Assembly: GCF_946227985.1 (NCBI RefSeq)
Contig: NZ_CAMKGL010000002.1
Coordinates: forward strand, 457,266-521,265
DNA: 64,000 bases
From: Serratia quinivorans
Lineage (GTDB): Bacteria; Pseudomonadota; Gammaproteobacteria; Enterobacterales; Enterobacteriaceae
Direction of reading: 5' to 3'
Shown here: positions 21,161-32,348 of the stretch, in pieces
Position numbering within the stretch: the first letter of the stretch is position 1
Layout: every line of letters starts with the position of its first letter
Notes under the pieces: model-generated
What the model was told of the DNA's origin: nothing
The model's database searches: none
Seen by the model: only the letters and a program-made list of their open reading frames with translations
Position numbers and translations under genes: made by a program

Positions 21161-22083
21161 TGCGAGCTAATTTACTGCCTTTAGTTATTCATCCAGAAGT
21201 GAAGGCCGCCCTGGAAAGTCACCGTGCGGTGGTTGCGCTGGAATCAAATGTCATTACCCATGGGCTGAACTATCCTGCCAATGTGGAGACTGCGCTGGCG
21301 GTGGAGGCGGCAGTACGCCGCAGCGGCGCGGTTCCTGCGACCATTGGCATTTGCGATGGCGAAATTTTGGTGGGCATGCACCGCGAACAGATCGAACGTT
21401 TCGCCACCACGCCTGGTATTGCGAAAGTATCCAGCAACAATTTGCCTTTTGTGCTGGCGCAAAAAGGCATGGGGGCCACCACGGTGGCTTCGTCGCTGAT
21501 GCTGGCCGAACTGGCAGGCATTCGTTTCTTTGCCTCTGCGGGTATTGGCGGCGTGCATCGCGGGGGGGAGGACAGCATGGATATCTCTTCCGATTTGATT
21601 CAATTTACCCGCACCGACGTGACGGTGGTGTGTGCAGGTGCCAAAAATATCCTCGATATCGGGCGTACGCTGGAGTTTCTGGAAACCCAGTGCGTTCCCG
21701 TGGTGACCTATCAGACGGACGATTTCCCGGCATTCTATTGCCGCAGTAGCGGTTATCGCAGCCCGCAACGGCTGGACAGCCTGGAGGCGATTGCTCAGGC
21801 GATTGATATTAACCGCGCATTGCCGGGCAGTGCGGCCATGGTGGTGGCAGCCCCGACCAAACCGGAGGATGCGATTGACAGCCGTGACGTTCAGGCAGCG
21901 ATCCAGACCGCCATCGAGGACGCGACCGCCGAAGGCGTGACTGGCAGCCAGGTAACCAAATTCATTATGAAAGCGGTAGAGCAGGCAACCCATGGCCGTT
22001 CGGCCATGGCCAACGCGGCGGTGTTGGTGAATACAGCCGAAATTGCGGGCCAGTTGGCCATGGTTTATCACCGGTCGCGCTAA
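21157..22083 (+). CDS. Pseudouridine-5'-phosphate glycosidase-family C-glycosynthase (PsuG/IndA-like)
   Basis: A 308-residue PsuG homologue. The residues used by E. coli PsuG are kept: E29 (E31 there), K90 (K93), D146 (D149) and K163 (K166), in ALESNVITHG, AKVSSNN, SMDIS and CAGAKNILDIG. PsuG reversibly joins uracil and ribose-5-phosphate through a C-C bond; relatives make C-nucleoside antibiotics, and IndA accompanies indigoidine synthetases. The start codon overlaps the NRPS stop (ATGA), so the two are translationally coupled. The normal partner of catabolic PsuG, the PsuK kinase, is absent, which argues for synthesis rather than pseudouridine breakdown. A second ATG at 21160 is also possible. 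Confidence 0.88.
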   Translation: MMRANLLPLVIHPEVKAALESHRAVVALESNVITHGLNYPANVETALAVEAAVRRSGAVPATIGICDGEILVGMHREQIERFATTPGIAKVSSNNLPFVLAQKGMGATTVASSLMLAELAGIRFFASAGIGGVHRGGEDSMDISSDLIQFTRTDVTVVCAGAKNILDIGRTLEFLETQCVPVVTYQTDDFPAFYCRSSGYRSPQRLDSLEAIAQAIDINRALPGSAAMVVAAPTKPEDAIDSRDVQAAIQTAIEDATAEGVTGSQVTKFIMKAVEQATHGRSAMANAAVLVNTAEIAGQLAMVYHRSR

Positions 22084-22090
22084 GAAAAGC

Positions 22091-22121
22091 CGGCGTTGTC
22101 CTCAGGGAGGGGGCGACGCCG
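22091..22121 (+). terminator. Hairpin closing the accessory cluster
   Basis: CGGCGTTGTCC and GGGCGACGCCG pair (one wobble) 8 bases past the psuG-like stop. No T run follows, so this could be a Rho-dependent end or an RNA-stabilising stem. Confidence 0.45.
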
Positions 22122-22298
22122 AAACCCGATTGGCGCATGCCTTAAAGGGTCATTGGAAGTTTGTTTTCTGAAGAAGTTACTCTGCGCCAGGGTGACAAAA
22201 AACAAATCGTGCGATCCACTGATAAGAGCTGATTGACTTTTTTATCGCCAGTGGCATGATGCGCGCACTCTCATTGCGCGTTCGGTTTCAATCTCACT

Positions 22299-23444
22299 AT
22301 GTCCGCATATTCCCGGCCAGTGCTCCTGCTGCTCTGTGGCCTGTTGTTGCTCACGGTTTCTATTGCCGTATTGAATACGTTAGTTCCTCTTTGGTTAACC
22401 CATGCTCAGTTGTCAACCGGGCAGGTGGGAATGGTAAGTTCCTCTTACTTTACCGGCAATCTGTTTGGCACGCTGATGGCGGGCAAACTGATCCAGCGCA
22501 TTGGCTTTACCCGCAGTTATCACCTTGCCTGCGTGGTGTTCGCCGTGGCGACCGCCGGTATGGCGTTGTCGCTCGATTTCTGGAGTTGGATGGGCTGGCG
22601 TTTCTTTGCCGGTATCGGCTGCGCCTGGATTTGGGTGATTGTTGAGAGCGCCTTATTGCGCAGCGGAAACCTATCCAACCGTGGCCAACTGCTGGCGGCC
22701 TATATGATGGTTTACTACCTGGGAACGGTGGTCGGCCAGCTGCTGCTGAGTATGGTGTCTACCGAACTGTTGAACGTGGTGCCCTGGGTGACGGCCATTG
22801 TGATCAGCGCCATATTGCCGATGTTGTTTGCCCGGATTAACAGCCAGCACGACGAACCTCAGCACGCCGCGGTTTGGCCGATGTTGAAACGCCGCAGTGC
22901 GCGGTTGGGCATCAATGGCTGTATTATCTCCGGTATTGTTCTCGGTTCGTTGTATGGCCTGATGCCGCTGTATTTATCCCATCAGGGGATGAGCGACGCC
23001 AACGTCGGTTACTGGATGGCATTACTGGTCAGTTCAGGCATTGTCGGCCAGTGGCCGGTAGGGCGCCTGGCTGATCGCTATGGGCGCCTGCTGGTGCTGC
23101 GTATTCAGGTATTTGTGGTGATCCTCGCCAGCGTGGCGATGCTCAGTCACTCTGCCATGGCACCGGCGCTCTTCATTCTCGGCTGTGCCGGGTTTACCCT
23201 GTACCCGGTGGCGATGTCCTGGGCCTGTGAGAAAGCGATGCCTCATGAGCTGGTGGCGATGAATCAGGCACTGTTGATGAGTTACACCATCGGCAGCCTG
23301 CTCGGCCCGTCGATGACGGCGCTGCTGATGCAAAATTATTCCGACCAATCGCTGTTTGTGATGATCGCCGCAGTAGCACTGGTCTATCTGATGATGCTGC
23401 TGAAGAAACCGGACCCTCAACACACCCCGCTGGCTGCTGCCTGA
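22299..23444 (+). CDS. ycaD: MFS transporter YcaD
   Basis: A 381-residue major facilitator protein with twelve hydrophobic segments, starting [33 protein letters not shown]. It is very close to E. coli YcaD throughout ([35 protein letters not shown] between helices 8 and 9). Substrate is unknown; E. coli ycaD is also just upstream of the pfl region. It should not be counted as part of the C-nucleoside cluster despite its position, because it is conserved core synteny. TTGACT at 22233 and CATGAT at 22255 could form its promoter. Confidence 0.92.
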   Translation: MSAYSRPVLLLLCGLLLLTVSIAVLNTLVPLWLTHAQLSTGQVGMVSSSYFTGNLFGTLMAGKLIQRIGFTRSYHLACVVFAVATAGMALSLDFWSWMGWRFFAGIGCAWIWVIVESALLRSGNLSNRGQLLAAYMMVYYLGTVVGQLLLSMVSTELLNVVPWVTAIVISAILPMLFARINSQHDEPQHAAVWPMLKRRSARLGINGCIISGIVLGSLYGLMPLYLSHQGMSDANVGYWMALLVSSGIVGQWPVGRLADRYGRLLVLRIQVFVVILASVAMLSHSAMAPALFILGCAGFTLYPVAMSWACEKAMPHELVAMNQALLMSYTIGSLLGPSMTALLMQNYSDQSLFVMIAAVALVYLMMLLKKPDPQHTPLAAA

Positions 23445-23447
23445 GCA

Positions 23448-23481
23448 TAAAAAACCCGGCCATAGCGCGCCGGGTTTTTTG
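23448..23481. terminator. Bidirectional terminator between ycaD and pflA
   Basis: AAAAAACCCGGC - CATAGCGC - GCCGGGTTTTTT: symmetrical, with six A and six T flanks, placed between two convergent genes, so it can end both transcripts. Confidence 0.9.
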
Positions 23482-23495
23482 TTGTAGCCATGGCC

Positions 23496-24236
23496 TCAGT
23501 ACATTACTTTGTGGCCGTAGCTTTCCAGAATGCCTTTGACGCGTTCCATGGTGTCCGCTTTCGGTGGATGGACGCCGTCCAGCTTGTACTCTTCCCCCAT
23601 CGCCACCCACTTATGCTTGCCCAGTTCGTGATAAGGCAGCAGTTCGATTTTCTCGATGTTGGTCATGTCTTTGGTGAACTCACCCAGCAGGTGCGTCGAC
23701 TTGTCATCATCTGACCAACCCGGCACCACGACGTAACGGATCCAGGTGCGTTGATTGCGCTTCGCCAGATAGCGGGCGAACTCCAGCGTGCGGTGGTTGG
23801 AAACGCCGACCAGATTTTGGTGAATGTCGTCGTTCATCTGTTTCAGATCCAGCATGACCAGATCGGTGGCATCCAGCAGTTCGTCGATCACCGGATCGTA
23901 ACGGCGGACAAAACCATTGGTGTCCAGACAGGTGTTGATACCTTCTTCGTGACAGGCGCGGAACCAGTCGCGGACGAACTCGGCCTGCAAAATTGCTTCG
24001 CCGCCGGAAGCGGTAACGCCGCCGCCGGAAGCGTTCATAAAGTGGCGATAAGAGACGGCGTCTTTCATCAGCTCTTCCACGGTGACTTCTTTCCCGCCGT
24101 GGGTATCCCAGGTATCACGGTTGTGGCAATACAGGCAGCGCATCAGGCAGCCCTGGAAGAAAACGATAAAGCGGATCCCCGGGCCGTCTACGGTGCCACA
24201 GGATTCGAAGGAGTGGATACGGCCTTTTACTGACAT
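23496..24236 (-). CDS. pflA: Pyruvate formate-lyase activating enzyme
   Basis: A 246-residue radical-SAM enzyme that creates the glycyl radical on PflB under anaerobic conditions. The CxxxCxxC motif of the 4Fe-4S cluster is CLMRCLYC, followed by a GGE motif in [23 protein letters not shown] matches the E. coli start, so ATG 24236 is used rather than the longer frame from 24266. It lies downstream of pflB on the same strand behind a strong terminator, so it probably has its own promoter in the 24237-24536 gap. Confidence 0.97.
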   Translation of the reverse strand: MSVKGRIHSFESCGTVDGPGIRFIVFFQGCLMRCLYCHNRDTWDTHGGKEVTVEELMKDAVSYRHFMNASGGGVTASGGEAILQAEFVRDWFRACHEEGINTCLDTNGFVRRYDPVIDELLDATDLVMLDLKQMNDDIHQNLVGVSNHRTLEFARYLAKRNQRTWIRYVVVPGWSDDDKSTHLLGEFTKDMTNIEKIELLPYHELGKHKWVAMGEEYKLDGVHPPKADTMERVKGILESYGHKVMY

Positions 24237-24464
24237 TGCAGGGTTTTCTCCAATATTGACTGTCAAACGCAGTCTAAAAGTAGGCTTGTAACCGCCAGCC
24301 AGGGATCAGCGATGCAGCAAGCGGGCAGGGCCCGACGACTGGGGTGGAACGATTCCTGTTGGCCGGTTATTACGCCGGTTAACTGTTTTGCCGGAGAGCC
24401 ATTCCCTAGAGTATAGCCATCTGGCAAAACAGACTCGCGCTGAGTCAGGGGAGTGCATTTATTG

Positions 24465-24527
24465 AAAAGGCCGGAAAGATCCGGCCCCGGGGTTCAGCTT
24501 AACCACCGGGCGGGAAACCCCGCCCGG
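24465..24527 (-). terminator. Tandem hairpins ending the focA-pflB transcript
   Basis: Read on the minus strand, the first hairpin (24506-24527, CCGGGCGGG/CCCGCCCGG) follows the pflB stop by 9 bases. The second (24465-24486, GGCCGGA-TCTT-TCCGGCC) is followed by TTTTC and is the likely terminator. The rest of the 300-base pflB-pflA gap (24237-24536) contains no gene and should hold the pflA promoter. Confidence 0.8.
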
Positions 24528-24536
24528 ATGGGGCAA

Positions 24537-26819
<2,283 letters not shown>

Positions 26820-26873
26820 TATACACCTACCTTTAATTGTGGAGTTCTAACTCGGCGCGCGGTAACTAACAGC

Positions 26874-27734
26874 TTAGTGCTGTTGTTCACCACCACGCAG
26901 ATAAATTACCCAGTAAGTCAACCCAACCAGCAGGCCGCCACCAATGATGTTGCCAATGGTGACCGGGATCAGGTTGTCGATGATAAAGTTGCTTACGGTC
27001 AGATGAGCAAATTGCTCAGGTGTTGCCCCTACGGCTTGCCAGAATTCTGGCGTGGCGAAGTTTTTAACCACGATACCCATAGGGATCATAAACATGTTGG
27101 CGATGCTGTGTTCGAAACCGCTGGCGACAAACATGCCGACCGGCAGGATCATGGCGAACATTTTGTCCATCAGGCTGCGGCCGGAGTAGCTCATCCATAC
27201 TGCCAGGCAGACCATCAGGTTAGCCAGGATGCCGAGGCAGACGGCCTCAACAAAGGTGTGATGCAGCTTGTGGTCCGCGGTTTGCAGAACGTTCAGGCCC
27301 CACTGGCCGTTGGCGACCATGTGTTCACCAGAGAACCAGATGAGTGCTACAAAGAACAGTGCGCCAATCAGGTTGCCAATATAGACATTCAGCCAGTTGG
27401 TGCCCAGTTGGCACCAGCTGATGCGGCCGCTGGCCTTGGCGATGACAATCAGCACGGTGGAAGTGAACAGGTCGGCGCCCGAAACCACCACCAGCATTAA
27501 CCCCAGAGAGAAACAGATGCCACCGACCAGTTTTGCCAGGCCGAAAGGCACACCGGCAGTGCCGGTAGTCGCAGTGATATAAAACACGAATGCGATTGAA
27601 ATAAAGACGCCGGCAGTGATCGCCAAATAAAACGTTTTCAGCGGATGCTTGGTGGCTTTATACACACCTGCATCCTCAGCGATTTTCGCCGTTGCTGCAG
27701 GTAATATCAGATCGAAGGGGTTGTCAGCTTTCAC
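26874..27734 (-). CDS. focA: Formate channel FocA
   Basis: A 286-residue pentameric inner-membrane channel of the FNT family. Six helices are recognisable, the FNT motifs include ATTGTAGVPFGLAKLVGG and NWLNVYIGNLIGA, and the pore histidine lies in GFEHSIANMFMIP. It exports formate made by PflB at neutral pH and takes it up as the medium acidifies. It is the first gene of the focA-pflB operon, preceded by a candidate FNR site. Confidence 0.97.
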   Translation of the reverse strand: MKADNPFDLILPAATAKIAEDAGVYKATKHPLKTFYLAITAGVFISIAFVFYITATTGTAGVPFGLAKLVGGICFSLGLMLVVVSGADLFTSTVLIVIAKASGRISWCQLGTNWLNVYIGNLIGALFFVALIWFSGEHMVANGQWGLNVLQTADHKLHHTFVEAVCLGILANLMVCLAVWMSYSGRSLMDKMFAMILPVGMFVASGFEHSIANMFMIPMGIVVKNFATPEFWQAVGATPEQFAHLTVSNFIIDNLIPVTIGNIIGGGLLVGLTYWVIYLRGGEQQH

Positions 27735-28196
27735 ACTAACTCTCGCTTTTAAGGGTTAAAACAACGCAATAAGATACTAACAAAGCAGTATAGGGTAAAA
27801 ATTGATTTGGATCATAAGGCGAGAAACTAAAGCGGTCAAAAACCAGATAAATTGCAGGGTTTATTGAGTTAACTAATTGAATTTAATGGTAAAACTATTT
27901 TTTAATGTTTGCAAATAATTTTGAAAAGACGGTGATGACAGCCTCGATAAGGTTAAATTTTAACGCATTTTGTCACTTTTCAGGTGGTAGGGTTTAATTA
28001 TCGGTTAATTATTATTTCACCAACCAGTAACAATTACCGTTTTATTTATCTTGTTTGCCGATAAGTGCGTAATTAGGCGAAAAAAATAAACAGAAAACCC
28101 GCTTATTTAACCGTCAAAATAAGAGGTTGATATTTTTGAACAGAGACTTTGCGGTATAGCGCCGGCAGAAATCCACCGGCGCAAAAGCTACTGAGA
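27735..28196 (-). promoter_or_regulatory. Control region of focA-pflB, between focA and ycaO
   Basis: A 462-base AT-rich gap without a gene. Near focA it carries the FNR-type palindrome listed separately. Next to ycaO a GCGCCGG/CCGGCGC hairpin (28159-28182) is placed like a terminator for ycaO, but with a poor T run. E. coli uses a long multi-promoter region here, controlled by FNR, ArcA and IHF; the many A/T tracts (27890-28100) are compatible with IHF or H-NS binding. Confidence 0.6.
27802..27815 (-). promoter_or_regulatory. Candidate FNR site upstream of focA
   Basis: TTGATTTGGATCAT matches the FNR consensus TTGAT-N4-ATCAA with one mismatch. It is 67 bases before the focA ATG, suitable for oxygen-dependent activation of a promoter between it and the gene. 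Confidence 0.65.
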
Positions 28197-29960
28197 TTAC
28201 GCCTGCGCCCAATAGCGGCGCTTGGCGTTCTGCAGTTTTTCGTAGGCCGCTAACAGAGCCTGATGAGCCGGCAAGGCTTTCAGACTGCTATCGACCGCGA
28301 ACAGGCCGTTAAAGCGCTCTTCGCCGCTGATGGCCGCAGAGGCCTCATCCACCGCTTCCTGACCGTACATTTTCACGAAGGCTGCGTAATACTGCGCCGG
28401 ATCGCGTTCTGGCTCTTGTGTCAGCAACAGCAGGGTTTGCAGGCAACGGTAGTAGTTGCTGCGTGCCGGACTCAATACCGAAGCGTTGAAGTCCTGCGTC
28501 CATTCAGCCCAGATCAGCGCCTGATCCATATCGCCGCCGGCCAGCGCCAGCATTGATTTGAGCTCGCCCACGCGCAGGGTATTCCAGGCGTTGTCTTTAC
28601 CGGTGGCAATACCCAACAGCTCACGCACGCGGGTGAAATCGTCCAGTCCTTCGTCGTCAAAGCGTTCAATCAGCGCCAGATATTCTTGTGGCTCCCACTC
28701 ACTGCCCGGCAGCGCCAGCAGAAGATCACGCAGGTGCGCACCCATGCTGTTGTTGGCCAGCAACAGGTCTTCCGCAGGATAGATGTCGGACATGCCCGGC
28801 ACTATGATACGGCAGGCGTACACGTCCAGATGTTCGTAGTCGGCGATATACACTTCCGCGCCTTCTTTATCGAAGATGCTCATCAACGTGGCGAACTCTT
28901 CCTGCGTGCTGCCGCTGAAGCTCCAGTCGACAAACGGATAATCCGCGTCTTGCTTGAACATATCCCAGGAGATCAAACCGCTGGAATCGATAAAGTGGGT
29001 TTCCAGATTGGTGTGCTCTGCCACTTCTTCGTCGTCGAAGGTTGGCGCGGTGAACACGTCCAGATCTTTCAGGCTGCGGCCCTGCAGCAGTTCAGTGACG
29101 GTACGCTCAAGCGCCACGCCAAAATCAGGGTGGGCGCCGAATGAGGCGAAACAAGTACCGTTAGCTGGGTTGAACAGCACAACGCAGATCACCGGATAGT
29201 TGCCGCCCAGCGAGGCGTCGTAGGACAGGATTGGGAAACCTTCTTCTTCCAGCTTGGTAATGGCTTCCACCACGCCCGGATAACGGTTCAACACTTCAGC
29301 CGGGATCTCCGGCAAACTGATGGACTCGGCGATGATGCGGTTTTTCACATAGCGCTCGAACACCTCAGACAAGCCCTGCACGCGAGCTTCGTTGGCGGTG
29401 TTACCGGCAGACATGCCATTGGACACATAAAGGTTACCGATGATGTTCATCGGGATATAAACCGTCTGCTGGTCTGACTGACGGGAAAACGGCAGGGCAC
29501 AAATGCCACGATCGCCATTACCGGACTGCAGATCGATCAGATCGCTGGCGTTAACATCCTGATCCGGATTGTAGAATGCGTGCAGACGATCATCGAGAAT
29601 GCCGGCCGGCAGCGAATCATCGGCCGGGATCGGGAACCATTTCTCGTTCGGGTAATGCACGAAATCGCCTTCGGCAATCTGTTTGCCCAGGTAGAAGTCG
29701 GCAAAGAAATAGTTGGTAGAAAGGCGTTCGAAGTATTCGCCCAAAGCGGAGGCCAGCGCCGCTTTCTTGCTGGCGCCTTTACCGTTGGTGAAGCACAGTG
29801 GGCAATCGCGATCGCGGATGTGAACCGACCATACGTGCGGCACCGGGTTCAGCCAGGAGGCCTCTTCGATATTAAAACCCAGATCGCTTAATTTCTGTTG
29901 GAAACGGGCGATAGAGTCTTCCAGCGCGGCATCTTTGCCAGGGATAAAAGTTTGCGTCAT
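28197..29960 (-). CDS. ycaO: YcaO family protein (ribosomal S12 beta-methylthiolation accessory factor)
   Basis: A 587-residue ATP-binding protein, nearly the length of E. coli YcaO (586). The family core is visible: NGKGASKKAALASALGEYFERLSTNYF, GMSAGNTANEARVQGLSEVFERYVK and the C-terminal tetratricopeptide-like half. YcaO proteins use ATP to phosphorylate amide backbones; the E. coli protein assists RimO-dependent modification of S12, and other members make azoline rings in peptides. No precursor-peptide gene is adjacent, so a housekeeping role is favoured. ATG 29960 (MTQTFIPGKDAAL) is used, not the GTG three codons upstream. Confidence 0.95.
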   Translation of the reverse strand: MTQTFIPGKDAALEDSIARFQQKLSDLGFNIEEASWLNPVPHVWSVHIRDRDCPLCFTNGKGASKKAALASALGEYFERLSTNYFFADFYLGKQIAEGDFVHYPNEKWFPIPADDSLPAGILDDRLHAFYNPDQDVNASDLIDLQSGNGDRGICALPFSRQSDQQTVYIPMNIIGNLYVSNGMSAGNTANEARVQGLSEVFERYVKNRIIAESISLPEIPAEVLNRYPGVVEAITKLEEEGFPILSYDASLGGNYPVICVVLFNPANGTCFASFGAHPDFGVALERTVTELLQGRSLKDLDVFTAPTFDDEEVAEHTNLETHFIDSSGLISWDMFKQDADYPFVDWSFSGSTQEEFATLMSIFDKEGAEVYIADYEHLDVYACRIIVPGMSDIYPAEDLLLANNSMGAHLRDLLLALPGSEWEPQEYLALIERFDDEGLDDFTRVRELLGIATGKDNAWNTLRVGELKSMLALAGGDMDQALIWAEWTQDFNASVLSPARSNYYRCLQTLLLLTQEPERDPAQYYAAFVKMYGQEAVDEASAAISGEERFNGLFAVDSSLKALPAHQALLAAYEKLQNAKRRYWAQA

Positions 29961-30108
29961 TGTCTTCACTTTTTGAGCGTACTAAAAACGCGCAATGATA
30001 CGGGGTTTTCCGCCCAAGCTCCATGTATTCCTAAAGCGGTGGCAAAGTCACAGTTTTTTTGAGGATAAGGGCCATAATTCAGCGGGTTATCTATCATGGA
30101 GAAACCTA

Positions 30109-31155
30109 ATGAAATCAGTGAAACTCAGCGTTATAGCGCTACTGCTGGCGGGGGCAAGCGGTTCTGCGTTGGCATTGCCCACCATCACCCTGCTGGCGAC
30201 CGGCGGCACCATTGCCGGTGGCGGCGAGTCGGCGACAAAATCCAACTATACGGCGGGCAAACTGGGCGTTGATGCTCTGGTGAATGCCGTACCGGAGCTG
30301 AAAAATGTCGCTAATGTCCAGGGCGAGCAGGTGGTAAACATCGGTTCGCAGGATATGAATGATGAGGTTTGGCTGAAGCTGGCGAAGAAAATCAACGCCG
30401 ACTGCGCTAAAACCGACGGTTTTGTGATTACCCATGGCACCGATACGCTGGAAGAAACCGCCTACTTTCTTGATCTGACCGTTAAATGTGACAAACCGGT
30501 GGTGATTGTCGGGGCGATGCGCCCAGCCACGGCGATGAGTGCCGACGGCCCGTTTAATCTGTATAACGCCGTAGTGACGGCGGCAGATTCGCAATCGGGC
30601 AAACGCGGGGTGCTGGTGGCGATGAACGACAGCGTGCTGGACGGGCGTGATGTGACAAAAACCAACACCACATCGGTACAGACTTTCCAGTCGCCCAACT
30701 TTGGCCCGCTTGGCTATATCCATAATGGCAAGGTTGAGTATCAGCGTTCACCGCAGCGCAAGCACACCACGGATACGCCGTTTGACGTCTCAAGTCTGAC
30801 CGAATTGCCCAAAGTCGGCATTATCTATAACTATGCCAACGCCTCAGATGCGCCTGCCAAGGCATTGATTGCCGAAGGTTATCAGGGCATCGTCAGTGCC
30901 GGAGTCGGTAACGGTAACCTGTACAAAACGGTGTTCGACACGCTGGCGACGGCCGCCCATAACGGCGTTGCCGTGGTGCGTTCTTCCAGAGTGCCAACCG
31001 GGGCGACTACCGAGGATGCCGAAGTGGATGACGCCAAATTTGGCTTTGTTGCCGCAGGCACGTTAAATCCGCAGAAAGCGCGGATCCTGTTGCAATTGGC
31101 GCTGACGCAGACCAAAGACGCCAGACAGATCCAGCAGATGTTTAATCAATATTGA
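30109..31155 (+). CDS. ansB: Periplasmic L-asparaginase II
   Basis: A 348-residue precursor with a Sec signal peptide (residues 1-22, cleaved after ALA). The mature enzyme begins LPTITLLATGGTIAGGG, with the nucleophile Thr34 (mature Thr12), and has the second catalytic motif HGTDTLEETAYFLDL. It hydrolyses asparagine, and to a lesser extent glutamine, in the periplasm. GGAG precedes the ATG by 8 bases; the frame extends upstream to 29995 without support. E. coli ansB is elsewhere on the map; here it fills the interval where E. coli has ycaP. A degenerate copy of a piece of this gene lies about 1.4 kb downstream. Confidence 0.96.
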   Translation: MKSVKLSVIALLLAGASGSALALPTITLLATGGTIAGGGESATKSNYTAGKLGVDALVNAVPELKNVANVQGEQVVNIGSQDMNDEVWLKLAKKINADCAKTDGFVITHGTDTLEETAYFLDLTVKCDKPVVIVGAMRPATAMSADGPFNLYNAVVTAADSQSGKRGVLVAMNDSVLDGRDVTKTNTTSVQTFQSPNFGPLGYIHNGKVEYQRSPQRKHTTDTPFDVSSLTELPKVGIIYNYANASDAPAKALIAEGYQGIVSAGVGNGNLYKTVFDTLATAAHNGVAVVRSSRVPTGATTEDAEVDDAKFGFVAAGTLNPQKARILLQLALTQTKDARQIQQMFNQY

Positions 31156-31166
31156 GTCGCGATTTA

Positions 31167-31192
31167 CGGGGGGCTCTGCTCCCCGGTTTTTA
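31167..31192 (+). terminator. Terminator of ansB
   Basis: CGGGGGGCTCTGCTCCCCGGTTTTTAT starts 11 bases past the stop: a GC-rich stem with a T run. The remaining bases up to 31429 are AT-rich and hold no gene I can support. Confidence 0.8.
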
Positions 31193-31429
31193 TAGCCGGG
31201 CTATGTTTTCGATAGGATAACGATGCAAGACACCGGTGATGTAATCCTCTAATTTTTTAAGCGGTGAAAAGCTTTGCAACAAGCAGACATATCCATTTAA
31301 AAGTCTTTTCAGGGGGAATTACAATTATGTTTAGAATAATTATGGAAAATCTATAATATTAAGTTGATTAGCCATAATATTCGTTTTAAACCAGTTGCGG
31401 TGATCAGAAGTCGTAAGCGTTAATAACTT

Positions 31430-31690
31430 TCAGTATTCTTTTGTCTTTTTGGTATTTTGTGTTGAGTTTTTTTTCTGTTTTTCGGCATTGTTGCATGCGG
31501 AATTCACTTCTTTCTCTATTTCTCGTTGTCGTTTTATCGGTAATTCCGAGTCCCACTCGCCGGATAGGTATTGGCAGTTATCGGCATTTTTCAGATACTC
31601 ATTCACATCTTTTGGATATGTTTGAGATGCTTGAGCGTATGAGGATAAAAATAAAATTGAAATTGAAATGAACAGCGCAGGTACTTTCAT
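31430..31690 (-). CDS. Small exported protein, candidate immunity partner of the broken peptidase
   Basis: An 86-residue product: MKVPALFISISILFLSSYAQA is a clear Sec signal peptide. The mature part of about 65 residues has two cysteines (in DNCQYLSGEWDS and NSACNNAEKQ) that could form a disulfide, and a Lys/Asn-rich tail. It starts 1 base after the stop of the upstream M15-like pseudogene, so both were one operon. A small periplasmic partner directly behind a cell-wall hydrolase gene is the usual arrangement of effector and immunity protein. I do not recognise the family firmly. The in-frame ATG at 31702 is an alternative start. The gene looks intact. Confidence 0.6.
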   Translation of the reverse strand: MKVPALFISISILFLSSYAQASQTYPKDVNEYLKNADNCQYLSGEWDSELPIKRQREIEKEVNSACNNAEKQKKNSTQNTKKTKEY

Positions 31691-31691
31691 A

Positions 31692-32136
31692 TTATCGTCC
31701 ATCCGTTGACCAGTGTGGTTTGTCTTTAGAGCCACCATGATATTTTATAACGCCGAAACTTTTTCCCACTTCATGCAACTGGGGGTTCATGCCATCAGTT
31801 GGGCGACTATTGATAAGCACTATTTCCCCCTTCTTATTTTTCAGCTCTAAATTTCCAACCCATGATATGTTCATATCTATAGCATTGCCTTCAGTATGCC
31901 TACTTTTTAGGTACATCGTCAGGGTTAATAAATGCACGAGCGATTTTCCACGACCCGTGCATAAGGTAGGCTCTTTCCGGTGGTCTCAGCGTTGCTGAGA
32001 TAGTTATACGTGCACCCGCATTTTTTAAACTCTGTAAAAATGCGTTAATGTTTGGCCCGAATGTTGGGCTTAATGTTTTTGTTGAATTACTGCCTTGAAA
32101 ACGAGAGGTCCATTTTTTACCACTTAATTCATACAT
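31692..32136 (-). pseudogene. Broken M15-type peptidoglycan peptidase (candidate antibacterial effector)
   Basis: Starts with ATG at 32136 behind AAGGA. The first 78 codons read MYELSGKKWTSRFQGSN, then ISATLRPPERAYLMHGSWKIARAFINPDDVP, and stop at 31900. The C-terminal part continues in another frame: KSRHTEGNAIDMNISW, then GMNPQLHEVGKSFGVIKYHGG and KPHWSTDGR, ending at 31692. The HxxGxAxD and final PHW patterns are zinc ligands of M15/VanY-type peptidases. Compared with my memory of intact relatives, about 30-35 residues between the parts are missing, so a deletion caused the frameshift. The stretch is AT-rich relative to its surroundings, which suggests horizontal origin. Nothing nearby shows a secretion system. 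Confidence 0.7.
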
Positions 32137-32348
32137 TAAACAAATCCTTTTTAAGCTGCATGCCATGGAATAAAAATGTATTTTTAATTTTTTAGCAAAT
32201 AACAATTAAGTATGGCAAGAACAAAATATACACAGATTGAAATTTCAGAATAGAGCGGGGGCTGTAATCTTGTTTTTTAGGTGCAGTAGGCACTATAGCC
32301 AATACCAGAGGTAGCTCAGCCTGGTTTAAGCACCGCTTACTGGGGGGG

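Noticed and set aside
22299-23444. YcaD as the exporter of the NRPS product
   Set aside because: ycaD is at its conserved core place before pflA, with close sequence similarity to the E. coli gene, so it predates the cluster.
28197-29960. YcaO as part of a ribosomal azole-peptide cluster
   Set aside because: No precursor peptide, dehydrogenase or exporter is adjacent, and it is the conserved focA-linked YcaO.
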